Shown: one piece after another, positions 25,997 through 37,698 of the stretch
How positions within the stretch are numbered: the first letter of the stretch is position 1
How the letters are laid out: each line of letters starts with the position of its first letter
Source: Sipunculus nudus
Taxonomy: Eukaryota > Annelida > Sipuncula > Golfingiida > Sipunculidae
Assembly: GCA_026874595.1 (NCBI GenBank)
Contig: JAPPUL010000068.1
Location: 387,001-451,000 of the forward strand
Reading direction: 5' to 3'
Length of the DNA stretch: 64,000 nucleotides
Made by a program: the position numbers and the translations under genes
The notes under the pieces: model-generated
Database searches by the model: none
Told to the model about the DNA's origin: nothing
The model's input: the letters and a program-made list of their open reading frames with translations, nothing else

Positions 25997-26499
25997 ATAA
26001 CTGTCCTTAAATATACTTTACTAACTAAATATTCTTTAAAAATGATCTATATTAAATTAATTTAATAAAATACTAAACAATGTAAAAAAAGATGGGAAAT
26101 ATATAAATATACGCTTTGGAATAATAACTTATATCTTGTTTTACTATTATATAGTACTATATATATAGTAAGTTAGATAGTATATGATACGGTTTTAACA
26201 AATTAGCTAGTTATTTCTACTGCAAAAGATAAGTTAGGTTATCTTTAATTTTAGAGAACTTGTTAAAAAAAAACAAATTTTTCAATAAAACATTTCCTAT
26301 TTTAGAAAGTTTTAGTTATCTTGTAGAACCTATTCAAATAATGTTATACGTTTCTTATTCATAGATGTTCAAATATGAGAGAGTCCAAAACAATAAAAAT
26401 ATCCTAAACTAAGACACTATAAAGCTTATATAGACATATAGCAGTACTTTATAGAAAGTATTTTCTTAGTTGCTAAAGAATCTTGGACTTGCAATAAGT
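25997..26499. other. AT-rich intergenic region between ribBA and the tRNA genes
   Basis: About 500 bp without a credible gene. It must hold divergent promoters for ribBA (minus) and the tRNA-secE-nusG block (plus), but none matches consensus well. A 14-bp perfect palindrome TACTATATATAGTA lies at 26155-26168, and a 6-bp-stem inverted repeat (TACTTT-ATAG-AAAGTA) at 26445-26460. Confidence 0.6.
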
Positions 26500-26572
26500 G
26501 CCCGTGTAGCTCAGTTGGTAGAGCACTTGCATGGTAAGCAAGTTGTCACCAGTTCAAATCTGGTCATGGGCT
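26500..26572 (+). tRNA. tRNA-Thr (GGT)
   Basis: A complete cloverleaf: acceptor GCCCGTG pairing with CATGGGC, D-arm GCTC/GAGC, anticodon stem CTTGC/GCAAG with loop ATGGTAA (anticodon GGT), 5-nt variable loop, and T-arm ACCAG-TTCAAAT-CTGGT. CCA is not encoded. It is followed closely by tRNA-Trp and secE. Confidence 0.96.
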
Positions 26573-26641
26573 TGCTGTATGTTAAATTTAAATGAGAAGG
26601 TGCTTTATATATATATATTTAGCTTTGGCTATTAAGAATAT

Positions 26642-26715
26642 AGGTCTGTAGCTCAATTTGGTAGAGCACTGGTCTCCAAAACCAGGTGTTGTGGGTTCAA
26701 GTCCCGCCAGGCCTG
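26642..26715 (+). tRNA. tRNA-Trp (CCA)
   Basis: A complete cloverleaf: acceptor AGGTCTG pairing with CAGGCCT, D-arm GCTC/GAGC, anticodon stem CTGGT/ACCAG with loop CTCCAAA (anticodon CCA), and T-arm GTGGG-TTCAAGT-CCCGC with discriminator G. CCA is not encoded. tRNA-Trp just before secE-nusG is a very widespread arrangement in bacteria. Confidence 0.97.
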
Positions 26716-26780
26716 AGATATAACTTAGTGTTTTTTTAGTATTTTGCTGATGTTATTATAAGGTATATAGGTTATATAGA

Positions 26781-27035
26781 TTGAAGAAAAAAGAGACAGT
26801 AAGAAAAGAGGCTGGGAAAAAGAAGGGAAAGGTGGCAACGTATGTGGGGGAGTCTTTGGGTGAGCTTAAAAAGGTAAGCTGGCCAAGAAAGGAGGAGGTT
26901 GTAAATTCTACAATAGTGGTAATTACTCTAATAATAATAATATCCCTAATACTTAGCGTATTTGACATAGGTGTTAGCAAGGCAGTAGAATATTTATTTG
27001 AGCCTGTGGCAAGTTTTATCTTGTTTTGGCTTTAG
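26781..27035 (+). CDS. secE: Preprotein translocase subunit SecE
   Basis: An 84-residue single-span SecE. A lysine-rich N-terminus precedes the conserved amphipathic segment GELKKVSWPRKEEVVNST and one transmembrane helix (IVVITLIIIISLILSVF) with the short periplasmic tail. It stabilises SecY in the translocon. The start is TTG, with an AGG about 9 nt upstream. nusG begins 22 bp after its stop. Confidence 0.93.
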   Translation: MKKKETVRKEAGKKKGKVATYVGESLGELKKVSWPRKEEVVNSTIVVITLIIIISLILSVFDIGVSKAVEYLFEPVASFILFWL

Positions 27036-27057
27036 GTTTTGTTTTAAAAAAATAGTA

Positions 27058-27618
27058 ATGGCAAAGAATTGGTATATCTTACATGTTTACTCAGGGCATG
27101 AGAATAAGGTAAGTGAAAACATAGAGCATAATTTAAAACGTCAAGAAGTAGGGAAGTATATAGGAGAAGTAAAAATACCTATAGAGAATACGGTAGAGCT
27201 TAGGAATGGAAAGAAACAACAGGTAAAGAAGAAGTTTTTCCCGGGGTATATATTGGTTGAGATGGACCTTCCGGACTCTCAAGAGCTATGGCAAAGCGTA
27301 TGTAATGCTATAATACGCCTTCAAAGTGTAACAGGCTTTGTGGGGACTATAGCCAAAGAAAAGCCTGTACCTATACCTAAAAAAGAAGCTCAAGAGATCT
27401 TGCAAAGAATGGGTGCAATAAAAACGCCATCAACTTACGTACAAAAGATATCATTTCTTGAAGGGGAGCTTGTGCGTGTAAAAGATGGTCCATTTGCAAA
27501 TTTCAGTGGGGCAATAGAATATATAAATCATGAAAAAGGGAAGGTTCGGATTAAGGTTGACATATTTGGGCGTTCAACGCCTATAGAGCTTGATTTTTAT
27601 CAAGTTGAAGCATTGTAG
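27058..27618 (+). CDS. nusG: Transcription termination/antitermination protein NusG
   Basis: A 186-residue NusG. The NGN domain begins AKNWYILHVYSGHENKV and includes FFPGYILVEMDL and VTGFVGT; the C-terminal KOW domain has LVRVKDGPFANFSGAIEYIN and ends with DFYQVEAL. The ATG at 27058 fits the family N-terminus; an upstream in-frame TTG inside secE is rejected. NusG binds the RNA polymerase clamp and couples transcription to Rho or to ribosomes. The usual neighbours secE and rplK flank it. Confidence 0.97.
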   Translation: MAKNWYILHVYSGHENKVSENIEHNLKRQEVGKYIGEVKIPIENTVELRNGKKQQVKKKFFPGYILVEMDLPDSQELWQSVCNAIIRLQSVTGFVGTIAKEKPVPIPKKEAQEILQRMGAIKTPSTYVQKISFLEGELVRVKDGPFANFSGAIEYINHEKGKVRIKVDIFGRSTPIELDFYQVEAL

Positions 27619-27657
27619 GAATTGTAAATTGATAAATAGGAGAGTAAATAAAAGTAG

Positions 27658-28077
27658 ATGTCAAAGAAGGTAGCATCATTAATAAAGCTTCAGTTGCCAG
27701 CCGGGAAAGCGAATCCGTCTCCTCCGGTGGGGCCTGCGCTTGGGCAGCATGGAGTAAATATAATGGATTTTTGTAAAGCGTTCAACGCTGCAACAAAAGA
27801 CAAAGGAGAAACAATAATCCCGGTAGTAATAACAGTATACCGAGACAAGAGTTTTGACTTTATATTAAAATCGCCCCCTGCAGCAGTGTTAATAAAAGAG
27901 GCGTTGAAACTAGAAAAAGGCGCTCCAAATTCACTTAAGAAGGTGGGAGCGATAACAGAAGAGCAACTTGCAAGCATAGCCAAACTAAAGATGAGTGATT
28001 TAAATGCAAATTCAATTGAGTCTGCCAAAAACATAATAAAAGGTACAGCACGTAGTATGGGCGTCTATCTTAAATAA
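27658..28077 (+). CDS. rplK: 50S ribosomal protein L11
   Basis: A 139-residue L11, part of the GTPase-associated centre of the large subunit. Recognisable are [35 protein letters not shown], the [11 protein letters not shown] region and the C-terminal [10 protein letters not shown]. Length is standard. The nearest AGGAG is about 14 nt before the ATG. It heads the conserved rplK-rplA-rplJ-rplL order. Confidence 0.98.
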   Translation: MSKKVASLIKLQLPAGKANPSPPVGPALGQHGVNIMDFCKAFNAATKDKGETIIPVVITVYRDKSFDFILKSPPAAVLIKEALKLEKGAPNSLKKVGAITEEQLASIAKLKMSDLNANSIESAKNIIKGTARSMGVYLK

Positions 28078-28134
28078 AAAGCATTTGAATAATGTGTTAT
28101 AGGACATTATAGGACAATAAAATAGAAATGCTAA

Positions 28135-28875
28135 ATGTCAATCGCAAATGAAATAGAAATAGGAGATATAGGATTGAAAAGGAGCAAAAGATACGATGAG
28201 GCATCTAAGGGACTGGATAACAAGGGAGAGTTTGGGCTTGTGGAGGCAACCCAGCTTGTAAGGGAGCTATCAAACGGGAAGGGTAAAGTAAAATTCGACG
28301 AGAGCGTAGAGCTTGCAATAAATCTAAATTTGAGAGCAAAGCACACGGTTCGTGGGACACTAACGTTACCGCACCAATCGGCTAAAAGTCAAGAGTCTAA
28401 AAATATATTAGTATTTGCAAAAGGTTCAAAAGCAGAGGAAGCAGAGAAGGCAGGAGCAAGTTATGTAGGGGATCAGGATTTAATTGATAAGATAAAGAGC
28501 GGCTGGGTAGGATTTGATGTTGCAATAGCAACACCGGACATGATGAAAGAAGTAGGGAAGCTAGGCCCGATACTTGGTAGGCGAGGGCTTATGCCAAATC
28601 CCAAGACCGGGACAGTAACAATGAACCTAAAGTCTGCGATTCAAGAGTTCAAAGCAGGGAAGACGGAATATAAGGCAGACAAGACAGGGATAATACATTT
28701 AAAGATAGGCACAGTCTCAATGGAGAGTTCAAAACTTGCCGACAATGCGAAAAGCCTTTACAAAGAAGTTTTAAAGAAGAAGCCAGCAGATTTAAAAGGA
28801 GAGTATATAAAAAGCCTAAGCCTCTCATCGACTATGGGTCCTGGGGTAAGGCTTTTGCATTCAAGTTTAGTATAA
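28135..28875 (+). CDS. rplA: 50S ribosomal protein L1
   Basis: A 246-residue L1 of the L1 stalk, also a translational repressor of its operon in many bacteria. Motifs include KFDESVELAINLNLRAKH, VRGTLTLPH, GRRGLMPNPKTGTVT and the C-terminal SLSSTMGPGVRL. Two in-frame or near ATGs lie close together; 28135 gives the standard domain. A short tandem duplication (TTATAGGACA twice) precedes it in the intergenic gap. Confidence 0.98.
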   Translation: MSIANEIEIGDIGLKRSKRYDEASKGLDNKGEFGLVEATQLVRELSNGKGKVKFDESVELAINLNLRAKHTVRGTLTLPHQSAKSQESKNILVFAKGSKAEEAEKAGASYVGDQDLIDKIKSGWVGFDVAIATPDMMKEVGKLGPILGRRGLMPNPKTGTVTMNLKSAIQEFKAGKTEYKADKTGIIHLKIGTVSMESSKLADNAKSLYKEVLKKKPADLKGEYIKSLSLSSTMGPGVRLLHSSLV

Positions 28876-28923
28876 ATAGTTTATCTTGATGAATAGAAAT
28901 AAATAAAGTGGAGATAAAAGCGG

Positions 28924-29442
28924 ATGGCAACAGAAAAGAAAGTAGAAAGGCTAAACAAGCTGCTTGGGATATTGGGCGAGTATGAAAGTTTTATAATAAC
29001 AGACTATAGGGGCTTAACAGTTGCACAACTTACTAAGCTTAGGCGTGAGTTGCTTGAGAATGGGGCAATATATCAAGTGGTAAAGAATAATTTAATTAAG
29101 ATAGCAGTAGAGAATAAAAAGATAGAAGGACTTGATGAATATTTTAGTGGGCCAACAGCAATAGCGTTTACAAAGGATGATCCTATAAACACAAGCAAGA
29201 TACTCTCACGTTATGTAAAAAATACAAACATATTGGAGCTTAAAGGAGGCTATAGTAATGGAGACATATTAAGCAGAGAAGATGTTATAAAGTTATCGAA
29301 GTTACCAAGCCGTGAAGTGTTGATGGGGAGATTTTTAGGGAGTTTGAAAGGGCCATTATACGGGCTTTCAAATGTTTTTATGTCTTTGCGACGTAATTTA
29401 GTATATACACTAAGTGAGATATCGCAGGGCAAAAAGAAATAA
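28924..29442 (+). CDS. rplJ: 50S ribosomal protein L10
   Basis: A 172-residue L10, the base of the L7/L12 stalk. It shows the family start EKKVERLNKLLGILGEYESFIITDYRGLTVAQLTKLRREL, KNNLIKIA and SGPTAIAF, and a helical C-terminal tail that binds L7/L12 dimers. GGAG lies about 10 nt before the ATG. It is followed by rplL after an A-rich 83-bp gap containing short AAAGAAAT repeats. Confidence 0.97.
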   Translation: MATEKKVERLNKLLGILGEYESFIITDYRGLTVAQLTKLRRELLENGAIYQVVKNNLIKIAVENKKIEGLDEYFSGPTAIAFTKDDPINTSKILSRYVKNTNILELKGGYSNGDILSREDVIKLSKLPSREVLMGRFLGSLKGPLYGLSNVFMSLRRNLVYTLSEISQGKKK

Positions 29443-29525
29443 AGAAATAAAAAAGAAATAAAAAATAATAATCAAACAAGTGATAGTATAAGATAAAAAT
29501 GTTTAAAGTAAAGGAGAAATAAAAG

Positions 29526-29927
29526 ATGTCGACTACTACAAAACTAAAAGTAGATGATATAGTAGAAGCAGTAAAAGGGATGACAATGGTTGAGGTATCG
29601 GAGTTGGTTAAGAAGTTGGAGGAAGAGTTTGGAGTAAGCGCCCAAGCGCCTGTTGCCCTACAAGCAGTAGGAGGAGATGATACAGGAGGCGGCGAGGCAG
29701 GAGGGGTGGCAGAACAGACTGAGTTTTCGGTAATACTAGTAAGCGCAGGAGGTAATAAGATACCAGTTATAAAGGAAGTGCGTGGTATAACGGGACTTAG
29801 TTTAAAAGAGACAAAAGACTTAGTAGAAGCTGGTGGCAAGCCAATAAAGGAAAAAGTCAGTAAAGAGGAAGCAGAACAATTAAAAGAAAAGCTTGAAGGA
29901 GTTGGCGCAACGGTAGAAATAAAATAG
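29526..29927 (+). CDS. rplL: 50S ribosomal protein L7/L12
   Basis: A 133-residue stalk protein recruiting translation GTPases. The N-terminal dimerisation helix ([27 protein letters not shown]), an Ala/Gly hinge, and the C-terminal domain with [24 protein letters not shown] and VGATVEIK are complete. AGGAG lies 8 nt before the ATG. A 15-bp direct repeat (GAAATAAAATAGAGA twice) spans its stop codon. Confidence 0.98.
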   Translation: MSTTTKLKVDDIVEAVKGMTMVEVSELVKKLEEEFGVSAQAPVALQAVGGDDTGGGEAGGVAEQTEFSVILVSAGGNKIPVIKEVRGITGLSLKETKDLVEAGGKPIKEKVSKEEAEQLKEKLEGVGATVEIK

Positions 29928-30018
29928 AGAAGAAATAAAATAGAGAAGCTAAATCGTAAAAATGAAGGGACTCTGTGACCCATTATAACAAAAAATAAAA
30001 GAATGCTAGGGAGTGTAC

Positions 30019-33000
30019 ATGCTTCAGATAAAAAAAAGGACGAGAAGAGAGAGTTTAACAGATGAAGTGCAGGATTACCTGGAGTTGCCAGATTTAAATG
30101 AGATACAGCTTGCATCATACAATCGTTTTTTACAAAAGGACAAGAAGCCAGAGGAGCGAGATGCATTTATAGGTCTTGAAGCGGTTTTCCGGAACACATT
30201 TCCGATAGAAAGTCCCAACAAAGACATAGTGCTTGAATATCATGGATATACATTTGGTAACATCCAATATAGCGAAGAGGAAGCCAGAAGACGAGATGTA
30301 ACATACTCTATAGTGTTAAAAGCGACGATAAGGCTCATCTACCGGGAGACTGGGGAGGTGCGAGAGAAAGAGGTATATATGGGAGACATCCCATTGATGA
30401 CGCCACGTGGAACATTTATAATAAACGGAGCAGAGCGAGTAATAGTAAGTCAGATTCACAAGTCTCCTGGGATAGCGTTTAGCGAAGATGATGGCGTTTT
30501 CTTGGCAAAGATAATACCTGATAAAGGAGCTTGGCTTGAATTTGAACTTGACACAAAAAAAGATATTCTGAATATAAAAATAGATCGCAAGAAAGGTGTC
30601 CTAGTAACAACTTTTTTGCGAGCGATAGGATGTGAGGCAACTAAAGATATAATAAAAGAGTTTTATACAATAAAGGGAATAGACCTTTCTAAAAACAAGG
30701 ATAGAAAGTATGTAGAAAGCTCTACATTGCCAATAAGGATAGCTGAGGATATTGTAGAGCCTCAAACTAATGAAGTAATATTTCATGCCCCTTCAGAGTT
30801 AATCTTGCAAGATACAGAAAAAATACTAAGTTTTGGAATAAACAAGATAAAGATAATTGATCCTGAAGAGCTTGTACAAAATCCAATAATCCTAAAATGT
30901 TTGGATATTGATGATGTTACAACAAATAAAGAAGCAATAGCTAAATTGTACAATTTTATAAGGCCTGGGGAACCAATAACGCTTGAAAATGCAACTAAAG
31001 AGTTTAATGCGTTATTTTTTGACCCTAAAAGATACAATTTAGGCATAGTTGGACGCTATAAGTTTAACCAAAAGTTGTATACAGAAGCTGAGCCTGGCCC
31101 AGACTCACCAACACCTACTAAGGACGATATTATACTTGCCATAAAATATTTAATAAAGATTTACAATGGAACAGAATATACAGACGATATAGATCATCTA
31201 GGGAATAGGCGAATAAGATGCGTAGACGAACTTTTAGTTAACCAGCTAAAGATAGGTTTTGCGCGTATGGAGCGTACAATAAAAGAGAGGATAAGTACAG
31301 AGGATTTTGAGGAGATAACGCCGCAAAAGCTCCTAAGTATAAAGCCGATATCTGCAGTAATAAAGGAATTTTTTGGGTCTAGTCAGTTGTCCCAGTTTAT
31401 GGATCAGACAAATCCTCTTGCAGAATTAACTCATAAAAGACGAATTAATGCACTTGGTCCTGGAGGTTTGTCTCGAGAGCGTGCTGGTTTTGAGGTGCGT
31501 GACGTACATTATACGCATTATGGTAAAATATGTCCGATAGAGACTCCGGAAGGGCCAAATATAGGCTTAATTCTTTCATTATGTAACTTTGCAAGGATAA
31601 ATGATTATGGTTTTTTAATAACACCTTATGTCAAGGTGGAAAATGGCAAAATAACAAAAGAAGTGTCCTACCTGACCGCAACTGAAGAAGATAGATATTA
31701 CATAGCGCCAGCAAATCTGCCAAGAGATAGCAAAGGCAACATAAAAGGCGAGCTAGTAGATGCAAGATACCGCGGAGAATATCCGTTGGTGCACCCAAGT
31801 CAAATAAAATATATAGACGTATCGCCCAAACAGATAATAAGCGTATCAACAGCCTTAATACCCTTTTTACAACATGATGATGCAAACCGAGCCCTGATGG
31901 GAGCAAATATGCAAAGGCAAGCGGTTCCCTTGTTAAATGTTGAGGCACCGGTGGTTGGGACTGGGATGGAGAGCAAGGCGGCATATGATTCGGGGACATG
32001 CTTAATTAGCAAGCGTAGTGGTACTGTAATAAAAGTGTCGGCAGAGGAAGTGCATATCAAGGTAGATGATGATGCAGAAAATCCGGTAGATATATATAAT
32101 CTAATAAAGTATCGTCGTACAAATCAAAATACATGTTTTAACCAAAGGCCTCAAGTTGTAAAGGGAGAAGAGGTTGAGATTGGGCAGTTAATAGCGGATG
32201 GGCCTGCAATAGACAATGGGGAGTTGTCCTTGGGACGTAATGTACTTGTTGCATTTATGAGTTGGAAGGGTCAAAATTTTGAAGATGCGATAATAATAAG
32301 CAACCGTATGGTAAAAGAAGACATCTTCACCTCGATCCATATAGAAGAATTTGAGATAGAAGCACGCGAGACAAAGCTTGGTCGAGAAAAGATAACTAAA
32401 GACATACCAAATCTAGGTGAAGATAGCTTCACACACTTAGATGAGGATGGGATAGTGCGAGTAGGGACATGGGTGCAAAGTGGGGATATATTAGTCGGGA
32501 AGGTAACACCGAAAGGAGAAACAGAATCAACACCTGAATATAAGTTGCTGCATTCGATATTTGGCGAGAAGGCACGCGAAGTAAAAGACACATCGCTGCG
32601 AGTCCCCCATAGTAATTCAGGAGTAGTCATAGGCATCTCAATATTTAAAAGAGAGAATGAAGATGAATTACCACCTGGAGTAGAAGAGCTTGTAAAAGTC
32701 CATATAGCAAAAAAGCGTAAGATATCAGAAGGTGATAAGATGGCAGGGCGTCATGGTAATAAGGGAGTTATCTCAAAAATAGTACCCGAAGAAGACATGC
32801 CATATTTGCCTGACGGGACACCTGTTGACATAATATTAAATCCGCTTGGAGTGCCATCTAGGATGAACTTAGGACAAATACTTGAATCTGAGCTTGGCTG
32901 GGCGGCAAAGGAGCTTGGAATAAACTTTGCAGTACCGGTATTTGCGGATATAAAACTTGAACAGATAGAGTCAAAGTTAAAGGAAGCGAAGTTGCCAATC

Positions 33001-33477
33001 TATAGTAGTACAAAATTAATAGACGGGCTTACAGGAGAATACTTTGAGAATGAGGTAACAGTAGGGTATATATATATGCTTAAGTTGTCGCATATGATAG
33101 ATGATAAGATTCATGCAAGAAGTACAGGTCCTTATTCCCTAGTAACGCAACAACCACTTGGTGGCAAGGCCCAATTTGGGGGACAGAGGCTTGGGGAGAT
33201 GGAGGTTTGGGCGCTTGAGGCTTATGGTGCAGCCCATACGCTGCAAGAATTTCTAACAGTTAAAGCAGATGACATGATGGGACGTGCGAAAATATATGAA
33301 AACATAGTAAAGGGCGAGATAACTTACAAGCCTGGTGTGCCGGAGTCATTTAATGTACTAATTCAAGAGTTACGAGGACTTGGGCTTGATCTTAATATAT
33401 ATGACAGTGATGATAATCTAGTAGGACTTACCGACAAAGATATAGAGAATCTAAACAAGCTAAAAAACAAGATATAG
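30019..33477 (+). CDS. rpoB: DNA-directed RNA polymerase subunit beta
   Basis: About 1152 residues. The start at ATG 30019 is chosen over GTG 30013 because AGGGAG lies 5 nt before the ATG and overlaps the GTG. The protein has the complete beta-subunit order, including [50 protein letters not shown] and the C-terminal clamp-anchor [27 protein letters not shown]. In the rifampicin cluster Asn477 (codon at 31447) occupies the position of E. coli Ser531; spirochaetes are known for Asn here and for natural rifampicin resistance. Its short length reflects the absence of large lineage-specific insertions. Confidence 0.98.
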   Translation: MLQIKKRTRRESLTDEVQDYLELPDLNEIQLASYNRFLQKDKKPEERDAFIGLEAVFRNTFPIESPNKDIVLEYHGYTFGNIQYSEEEARRRDVTYSIVLKATIRLIYRETGEVREKEVYMGDIPLMTPRGTFIINGAERVIVSQIHKSPGIAFSEDDGVFLAKIIPDKGAWLEFELDTKKDILNIKIDRKKGVLVTTFLRAIGCEATKDIIKEFYTIKGIDLSKNKDRKYVESSTLPIRIAEDIVEPQTNEVIFHAPSELILQDTEKILSFGINKIKIIDPEELVQNPIILKCLDIDDVTTNKEAIAKLYNFIRPGEPITLENATKEFNALFFDPKRYNLGIVGRYKFNQKLYTEAEPGPDSPTPTKDDIILAIKYLIKIYNGTEYTDDIDHLGNRRIRCVDELLVNQLKIGFARMERTIKERISTEDFEEITPQKLLSIKPISAVIKEFFGSSQLSQFMDQTNPLAELTHKRRINALGPGGLSRERAGFEVRDVHYTHYGKICPIETPEGPNIGLILSLCNFARINDYGFLITPYVKVENGKITKEVSYLTATEEDRYYIAPANLPRDSKGNIKGELVDARYRGEYPLVHPSQIKYIDVSPKQIISVSTALIPFLQHDDANRALMGANMQRQAVPLLNVEAPVVGTGMESKAAYDSGTCLISKRSGTVIKVSAEEVHIKVDDDAENPVDIYNLIKYRRTNQNTCFNQRPQVVKGEEVEIGQLIADGPAIDNGELSLGRNVLVAFMSWKGQNFEDAIIISNRMVKEDIFTSIHIEEFEIEARETKLGREKITKDIPNLGEDSFTHLDEDGIVRVGTWVQSGDILVGKVTPKGETESTPEYKLLHSIFGEKAREVKDTSLRVPHSNSGVVIGISIFKRENEDELPPGVEELVKVHIAKKRKISEGDKMAGRHGNKGVISKIVPEEDMPYLPDGTPVDIILNPLGVPSRMNLGQILESELGWAAKELGINFAVPVFADIKLEQIESKLKEAKLPIYSSTKLIDGLTGEYFENEVTVGYIYMLKLSHMIDDKIHARSTGPYSLVTQQPLGGKAQFGGQRLGEMEVWALEAYGAAHTLQEFLTVKADDMMGRAKIYENIVKGEITYKPGVPESFNVLIQELRGLGLDLNIYDSDDNLVGLTDKDIENLNKLKNKI

Positions 33478-33539
33478 TTATAAGCGAGTTATTAGAGATT
33501 AAAGTAGACTAAGTTTATAAGTTAAATTATGGAGTAAAT

Positions 33540-36500
33540 ATGAGCAATATAAGTGATTTTGATAAAATAACAATACACCTTGCTTCAACGAGTCGAATCA
33601 AGGAATGGAGTTACGGAGAAGTCAAAAAGCCAGAGACTATAAACTACAGGACCTTAAGGCCTGAGCGAGACGGTCTTTTTTGCGAAAAGATATTTGGGAC
33701 GACAAAAGAGTGGGCGTGTTACTGCGGCAAATTTAAATCTATAAGGTACAAAGGGGTAGTATGCGATAGGTGCGGAGTTGAGGTTGCACATTTTAAGGTA
33801 AGACGTGAACGAATGGGTCATATAGAACTTGCCTCTCCGATATCACACATATGGTATTACAAGAGCGTGCCAAGCCGGATAGGATTATTACTTGGGTTTA
33901 CAGTAAATAAACTAAGAAGCATATTATACTTTGAAAAGTATGTGGTAATAGATCCAGGTGATACAGATCTTGAAGAGAAACAACTTTTATCAGAAACAGA
34001 ATATGCGGATTACAAAGCAAAATACGGAGTGAACTTTACAGCAGATATTGGAGCGGATGCGATAAGGAAGCTTTTGGAAATATCAGATCTTGAGGAGGAG
34101 GAATTGCTGCTTCGTGAAAAGATGAACGAGAAGGGGGAAAAGACAGATGCACGGATATTAAAGCAACTTGAAATAATAAGCGATTTTAGAAAATCAGGCA
34201 ATGACCCGACCTGGATGATACTTGATGTAATCCCCGTTATACCGCCAGAGTTAAGACCAATGGTCCAACTAGATGGAGGACGCTTTGCTACAAGTGATTT
34301 AAATGATTTATATAGAAGGGTAATAAATAGAAATAATAGATTAAAGCGGCTTCAAAATCTACGTGCACCCGAGATAATAATGCGAAATGAGAAACGGATG
34401 TTACAGGAGGCAGCAGATGCTTTATTTGACAATTCTCGTCGAAAGCGCGTTGTAAAGGGGGCGGGGAATAGACCCTTAAAGTCTCTATCAGATATGCTAA
34501 AAGGTAAGCAAGGTAGATTTAGACAAAACCTTCTTGGCAAACGCGTAGATTATTCAGGACGTTCTGTTATAGTTGTAGGACCGCATTTAAAACTACATCA
34601 GTGCGGACTGCCAAAGAAAATGGCACTTGAGCTATTCAAACCATTTGTTATGCGTGGGCTTGTTGAACGTGAGCTCGTATACAACGTGAAGAGCGCAAAG
34701 ACTATGGTAGAACGAGAAAAACCTGAGGTATGGGGAGTGCTTGAAGACGTAATTAAAGGACATCCTATATTATTAAACCGAGCTCCGACATTACATAGAC
34801 TTGGAATCCAAGCATTTGAACCGACCTTAGTTGAAGGAAAAGCAATTCAGCTCCATCCTTTAGTCTGTCATGCTTTCAATGCCGACTTTGACGGAGATCA
34901 GATGGCAGTCCATGTGCCTTTATCCCCTGCCTCTCAGATTGAATGTTGGTTACTGTTGCTATCATCCAATAATCTTTTAAACCCTGCAAATGGGGAACCG
35001 ATAGTAGGTCCGACAAAAGATATGGTGCTTGGAATAAATTATCTGACAAAAGAAAGGAGAGGGACACTTGGTGATGGGCGGTATTTTGCCTCAAAGCAGG
35101 AGGTTAGACATGCACTTCACACGAAAACATTAGATTTTCAGGCAAAGATAAAACTCCTGCAAGATGATGGGAGTGTTTTTCATACAACGCCTGGACGAAT
35201 AATCTTCAACGAAACTATACCTGAGGGTATGGAATATATAAATGAACCGCAAAATGATAAAAGTATAGCGACAATAATACTTAGAATATTCAAGCTGCTT
35301 GGCGCCTCAAAAACTATAGAAACACTTGATAAGATAAAAGATCTTGGCTTTAAATATGCAACGGTATTTGGAGCAAGCATAAATATGGACGATATAAGAA
35401 TTCCTGAGCAGAAGAAGCAATTGATAAATAACGGAGACAAAAGAGTCAAGAAAATAGAAGACAATTATAGAAATGGTTATATAACTGAGGATGAGCGATA
35501 TAATCAGGTGATAGACGTATGGACACGAGTAAGCGAATCGATATCGGAAATCATGATGGAAGAACTTCGTGTACACAACAACGGATTTAATCCTCTTTAC
35601 ATAATGGCTGATTCAGGGGCACGAGGTAGTAAACAACAAATAAGACAACTTGCGGGGATGAGAGGTCTTATGGCAAAGCCCTCAGGTGAGATAATTGAGC
35701 TTCCAATAAAGTCGAATTTTAAGGAAGGTTTAAGTGTATTAGAATATTTCATATCGACACACGGGGCTCGGAAAGGGCTTGCAGACACAGCGTTGAAAAC
35801 AGCGGATGCCGGATATTTGACAAGGCGTCTTGTTGATATTGCCCAAGAGGTTGTTATAGATGTTGAAGATTGCGGGACGATAAACGGGATAGAGCGTATG
35901 GCGCTGCGTGAGGGGGATGAGGAAATAGAGAAGTTATCCGATCGAATAGTTGGTAGATACGTACTTGAAGATATATACAATCCGATAACAAAAGCACTTA
36001 TCGTAAACGCAAATGAAGTTATAACAGAGGAATCGGCTGCACAAATAGAGAAATCAGGAATAGAACAAGTACGAATCCGAACAGTATTAACCTGCGAGTC
36101 CCAATATGGGATATGTATAAAATGCTATGGTAGGAATCTTGCAACTGGTAAACCTGTAGAAATAGGTGAAGCAGTAGGAATAATCGCAGCACAATCAATA
36201 GGACAGCCAGGAACACAGCTTACGATGCGAACATTTCATATAGGCGGAACGGCTGCAAGACAGATAGAAGAACAAAACATAACTCTATCATACTCAGCAA
36301 TAATTAAAGAGATGCCAGCAAGCCTGGTTGAGACAGAAGATACAAATTACATAACAAATAGAAAAGGGGAAATAATTTTAAGACGAATAATAAAAGAGTA
36401 TAAGCAAAGTGATTTTAAAGAGATTAAGGTAGAGGATGGTGAGCGTATATTAATAGGCGAGGTAGTGGGGATAACGAAGAAAGATGAAGAGGTACGAGCT

Positions 36501-37658
36501 GAAAATATATGTAGGGTATATATGCGCGATAAGAATTTGTTTTTGATGGGAGGAGACAGTAAGTTAATCTTACGAAGTGGGACCAAAATATATTATGGGT
36601 TAGATGATTATATAAAAAAGGGTAGCGTGATAGCCGAGTTTGATCCATATAACGAACCTATAGTAACCGATAAAGAAGGGATAACGCAATTTGTAGATAT
36701 AATAATAGGCTCGACATTAAAGATAGAGAAAAGTCAAGAGTCAAACGTAGAAGAGAAGATAGTAACAGAGACCCGAGATGGGAGTCTAACCCCCCAAGTA
36801 TTAATCCTAAACAGCAAAGGTGAGACTATAACAAACATCCCAATCCCCGGAGGAGCACATCTTTTAGTTGAAGAGAAGGTAAACGTAAAACCGGGAACAA
36901 TAATAGCAAAGATAACACGCGGACAAACAAAAACAAAAGATATAACAGGCGGACTTCCCAGGATAGCAGAACTATTTGAAGCACGAAAACCAAAGGATGC
37001 ATGTGTAATAGCAGAACAAGATGGTACGATATCTTTTGGAGATAAGCAAAAAGGAAAGTCTGTTATAAACATAAAATATACAACATATGACGATATGGGT
37101 GAAGAGCTTGAGGATATATCAAAGCATGTAATACCTGCTGGGAAACGGATATTAGTTCGGGATGGTGATACTATAAAAGCAGGCGAACAACTTTGTGATG
37201 GACCTATAAATCCTCATGATATACTTAGGGTAGAAGGTGTTGAGAAACTGCAGGAATATCTTGTAAACGAGATACAAGAGGTATATCGGCTTCAGGGCGT
37301 TGATATAAACGACAAACACGTTGGTACGATAATCCGTCAGATGCTTAAGAAAGTACAGATAACCGATGCAGGGGATACAGATTTCATAGTCGGTCAAAAC
37401 GTGGATAGATTCTTGTTTAAAAGTAAAAATGACGAAGTGGTAGAAGAAGGTGGTAAATCGGCGACTGCAAAACCTATATTGCAAGGTATAACAAAAGCAT
37501 CACTAAATATAGACAGTTTTATATCTGCAGCCTCATTCCAAGAGACAACAAAAATATTAACGAACGCCGCAATTAAAGGGAAAGTAGATGATCTACGAGG
37601 ACTAAAAGAGAACGTGATAATAGGACATCTAGTGCCTGCAGGGACGGGAACAAAATAA
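33540..37658 (+). CDS. rpoC: DNA-directed RNA polymerase subunit beta'
   Basis: A 1372-residue catalytic subunit. The first zinc site ([20 protein letters not shown]), the clamp and lid, the absolutely conserved Mg-binding [12 protein letters not shown], the trigger loop ([19 protein letters not shown]) and the second zinc site ([13 protein letters not shown]) are intact. The C-terminus carries [24 protein letters not shown]. It is encoded 62 bp after rpoB in the same frame class and dialect, and ends 40 bp from the convergent cheW, with no clear intrinsic terminator between them. Confidence 0.98.
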   Translation: MSNISDFDKITIHLASTSRIKEWSYGEVKKPETINYRTLRPERDGLFCEKIFGTTKEWACYCGKFKSIRYKGVVCDRCGVEVAHFKVRRERMGHIELASPISHIWYYKSVPSRIGLLLGFTVNKLRSILYFEKYVVIDPGDTDLEEKQLLSETEYADYKAKYGVNFTADIGADAIRKLLEISDLEEEELLLREKMNEKGEKTDARILKQLEIISDFRKSGNDPTWMILDVIPVIPPELRPMVQLDGGRFATSDLNDLYRRVINRNNRLKRLQNLRAPEIIMRNEKRMLQEAADALFDNSRRKRVVKGAGNRPLKSLSDMLKGKQGRFRQNLLGKRVDYSGRSVIVVGPHLKLHQCGLPKKMALELFKPFVMRGLVERELVYNVKSAKTMVEREKPEVWGVLEDVIKGHPILLNRAPTLHRLGIQAFEPTLVEGKAIQLHPLVCHAFNADFDGDQMAVHVPLSPASQIECWLLLLSSNNLLNPANGEPIVGPTKDMVLGINYLTKERRGTLGDGRYFASKQEVRHALHTKTLDFQAKIKLLQDDGSVFHTTPGRIIFNETIPEGMEYINEPQNDKSIATIILRIFKLLGASKTIETLDKIKDLGFKYATVFGASINMDDIRIPEQKKQLINNGDKRVKKIEDNYRNGYITEDERYNQVIDVWTRVSESISEIMMEELRVHNNGFNPLYIMADSGARGSKQQIRQLAGMRGLMAKPSGEIIELPIKSNFKEGLSVLEYFISTHGARKGLADTALKTADAGYLTRRLVDIAQEVVIDVEDCGTINGIERMALREGDEEIEKLSDRIVGRYVLEDIYNPITKALIVNANEVITEESAAQIEKSGIEQVRIRTVLTCESQYGICIKCYGRNLATGKPVEIGEAVGIIAAQSIGQPGTQLTMRTFHIGGTAARQIEEQNITLSYSAIIKEMPASLVETEDTNYITNRKGEIILRRIIKEYKQSDFKEIKVEDGERILIGEVVGITKKDEEVRAENICRVYMRDKNLFLMGGDSKLILRSGTKIYYGLDDYIKKGSVIAEFDPYNEPIVTDKEGITQFVDIIIGSTLKIEKSQESNVEEKIVTETRDGSLTPQVLILNSKGETITNIPIPGGAHLLVEEKVNVKPGTIIAKITRGQTKTKDITGGLPRIAELFEARKPKDACVIAEQDGTISFGDKQKGKSVINIKYTTYDDMGEELEDISKHVIPAGKRILVRDGDTIKAGEQLCDGPINPHDILRVEGVEKLQEYLVNEIQEVYRLQGVDINDKHVGTIIRQMLKKVQITDAGDTDFIVGQNVDRFLFKSKNDEVVEEGGKSATAKPILQGITKASLNIDSFISAASFQETTKILTNAAIKGKVDDLRGLKENVIIGHLVPAGTGTK

Positions 37659-37698
37659 ACAAAACAAATAGAAAGATAAAAAGAATAGAAAGACAGAA

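Noticed and set aside
25299-26000. 233-codon plus-strand frame opposite ribBA
   Set aside because: Entirely antisense to an intact bifunctional riboflavin enzyme, with no recognisable motifs.
25997-26300. FMN riboswitch upstream of ribBA
   Set aside because: None of the conserved FMN-element blocks (AGGGGCAGGGTGAAATTCC-like) is present on the minus strand.
26445-26460. Terminator upstream of tRNA-Thr
   Set aside because: The inverted repeat is only 6 bp, all A/T apart from one pair, and there is no plus-strand gene upstream that would need it.
26998-27057. Earlier in-frame TTG start for nusG inside secE
   Set aside because: The extra 20 residues do not belong to the NusG family, and the ATG at 27058 gives the canonical N-terminus.
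29378-30166. 262-codon open frame on the minus strand opposite rplL and the start of rpoB
   Set aside because: It is antisense to certain genes, has low-complexity Ser/Phe/Leu content and no family signal. It arises from the purine-rich codon use of rplL and rpoB.
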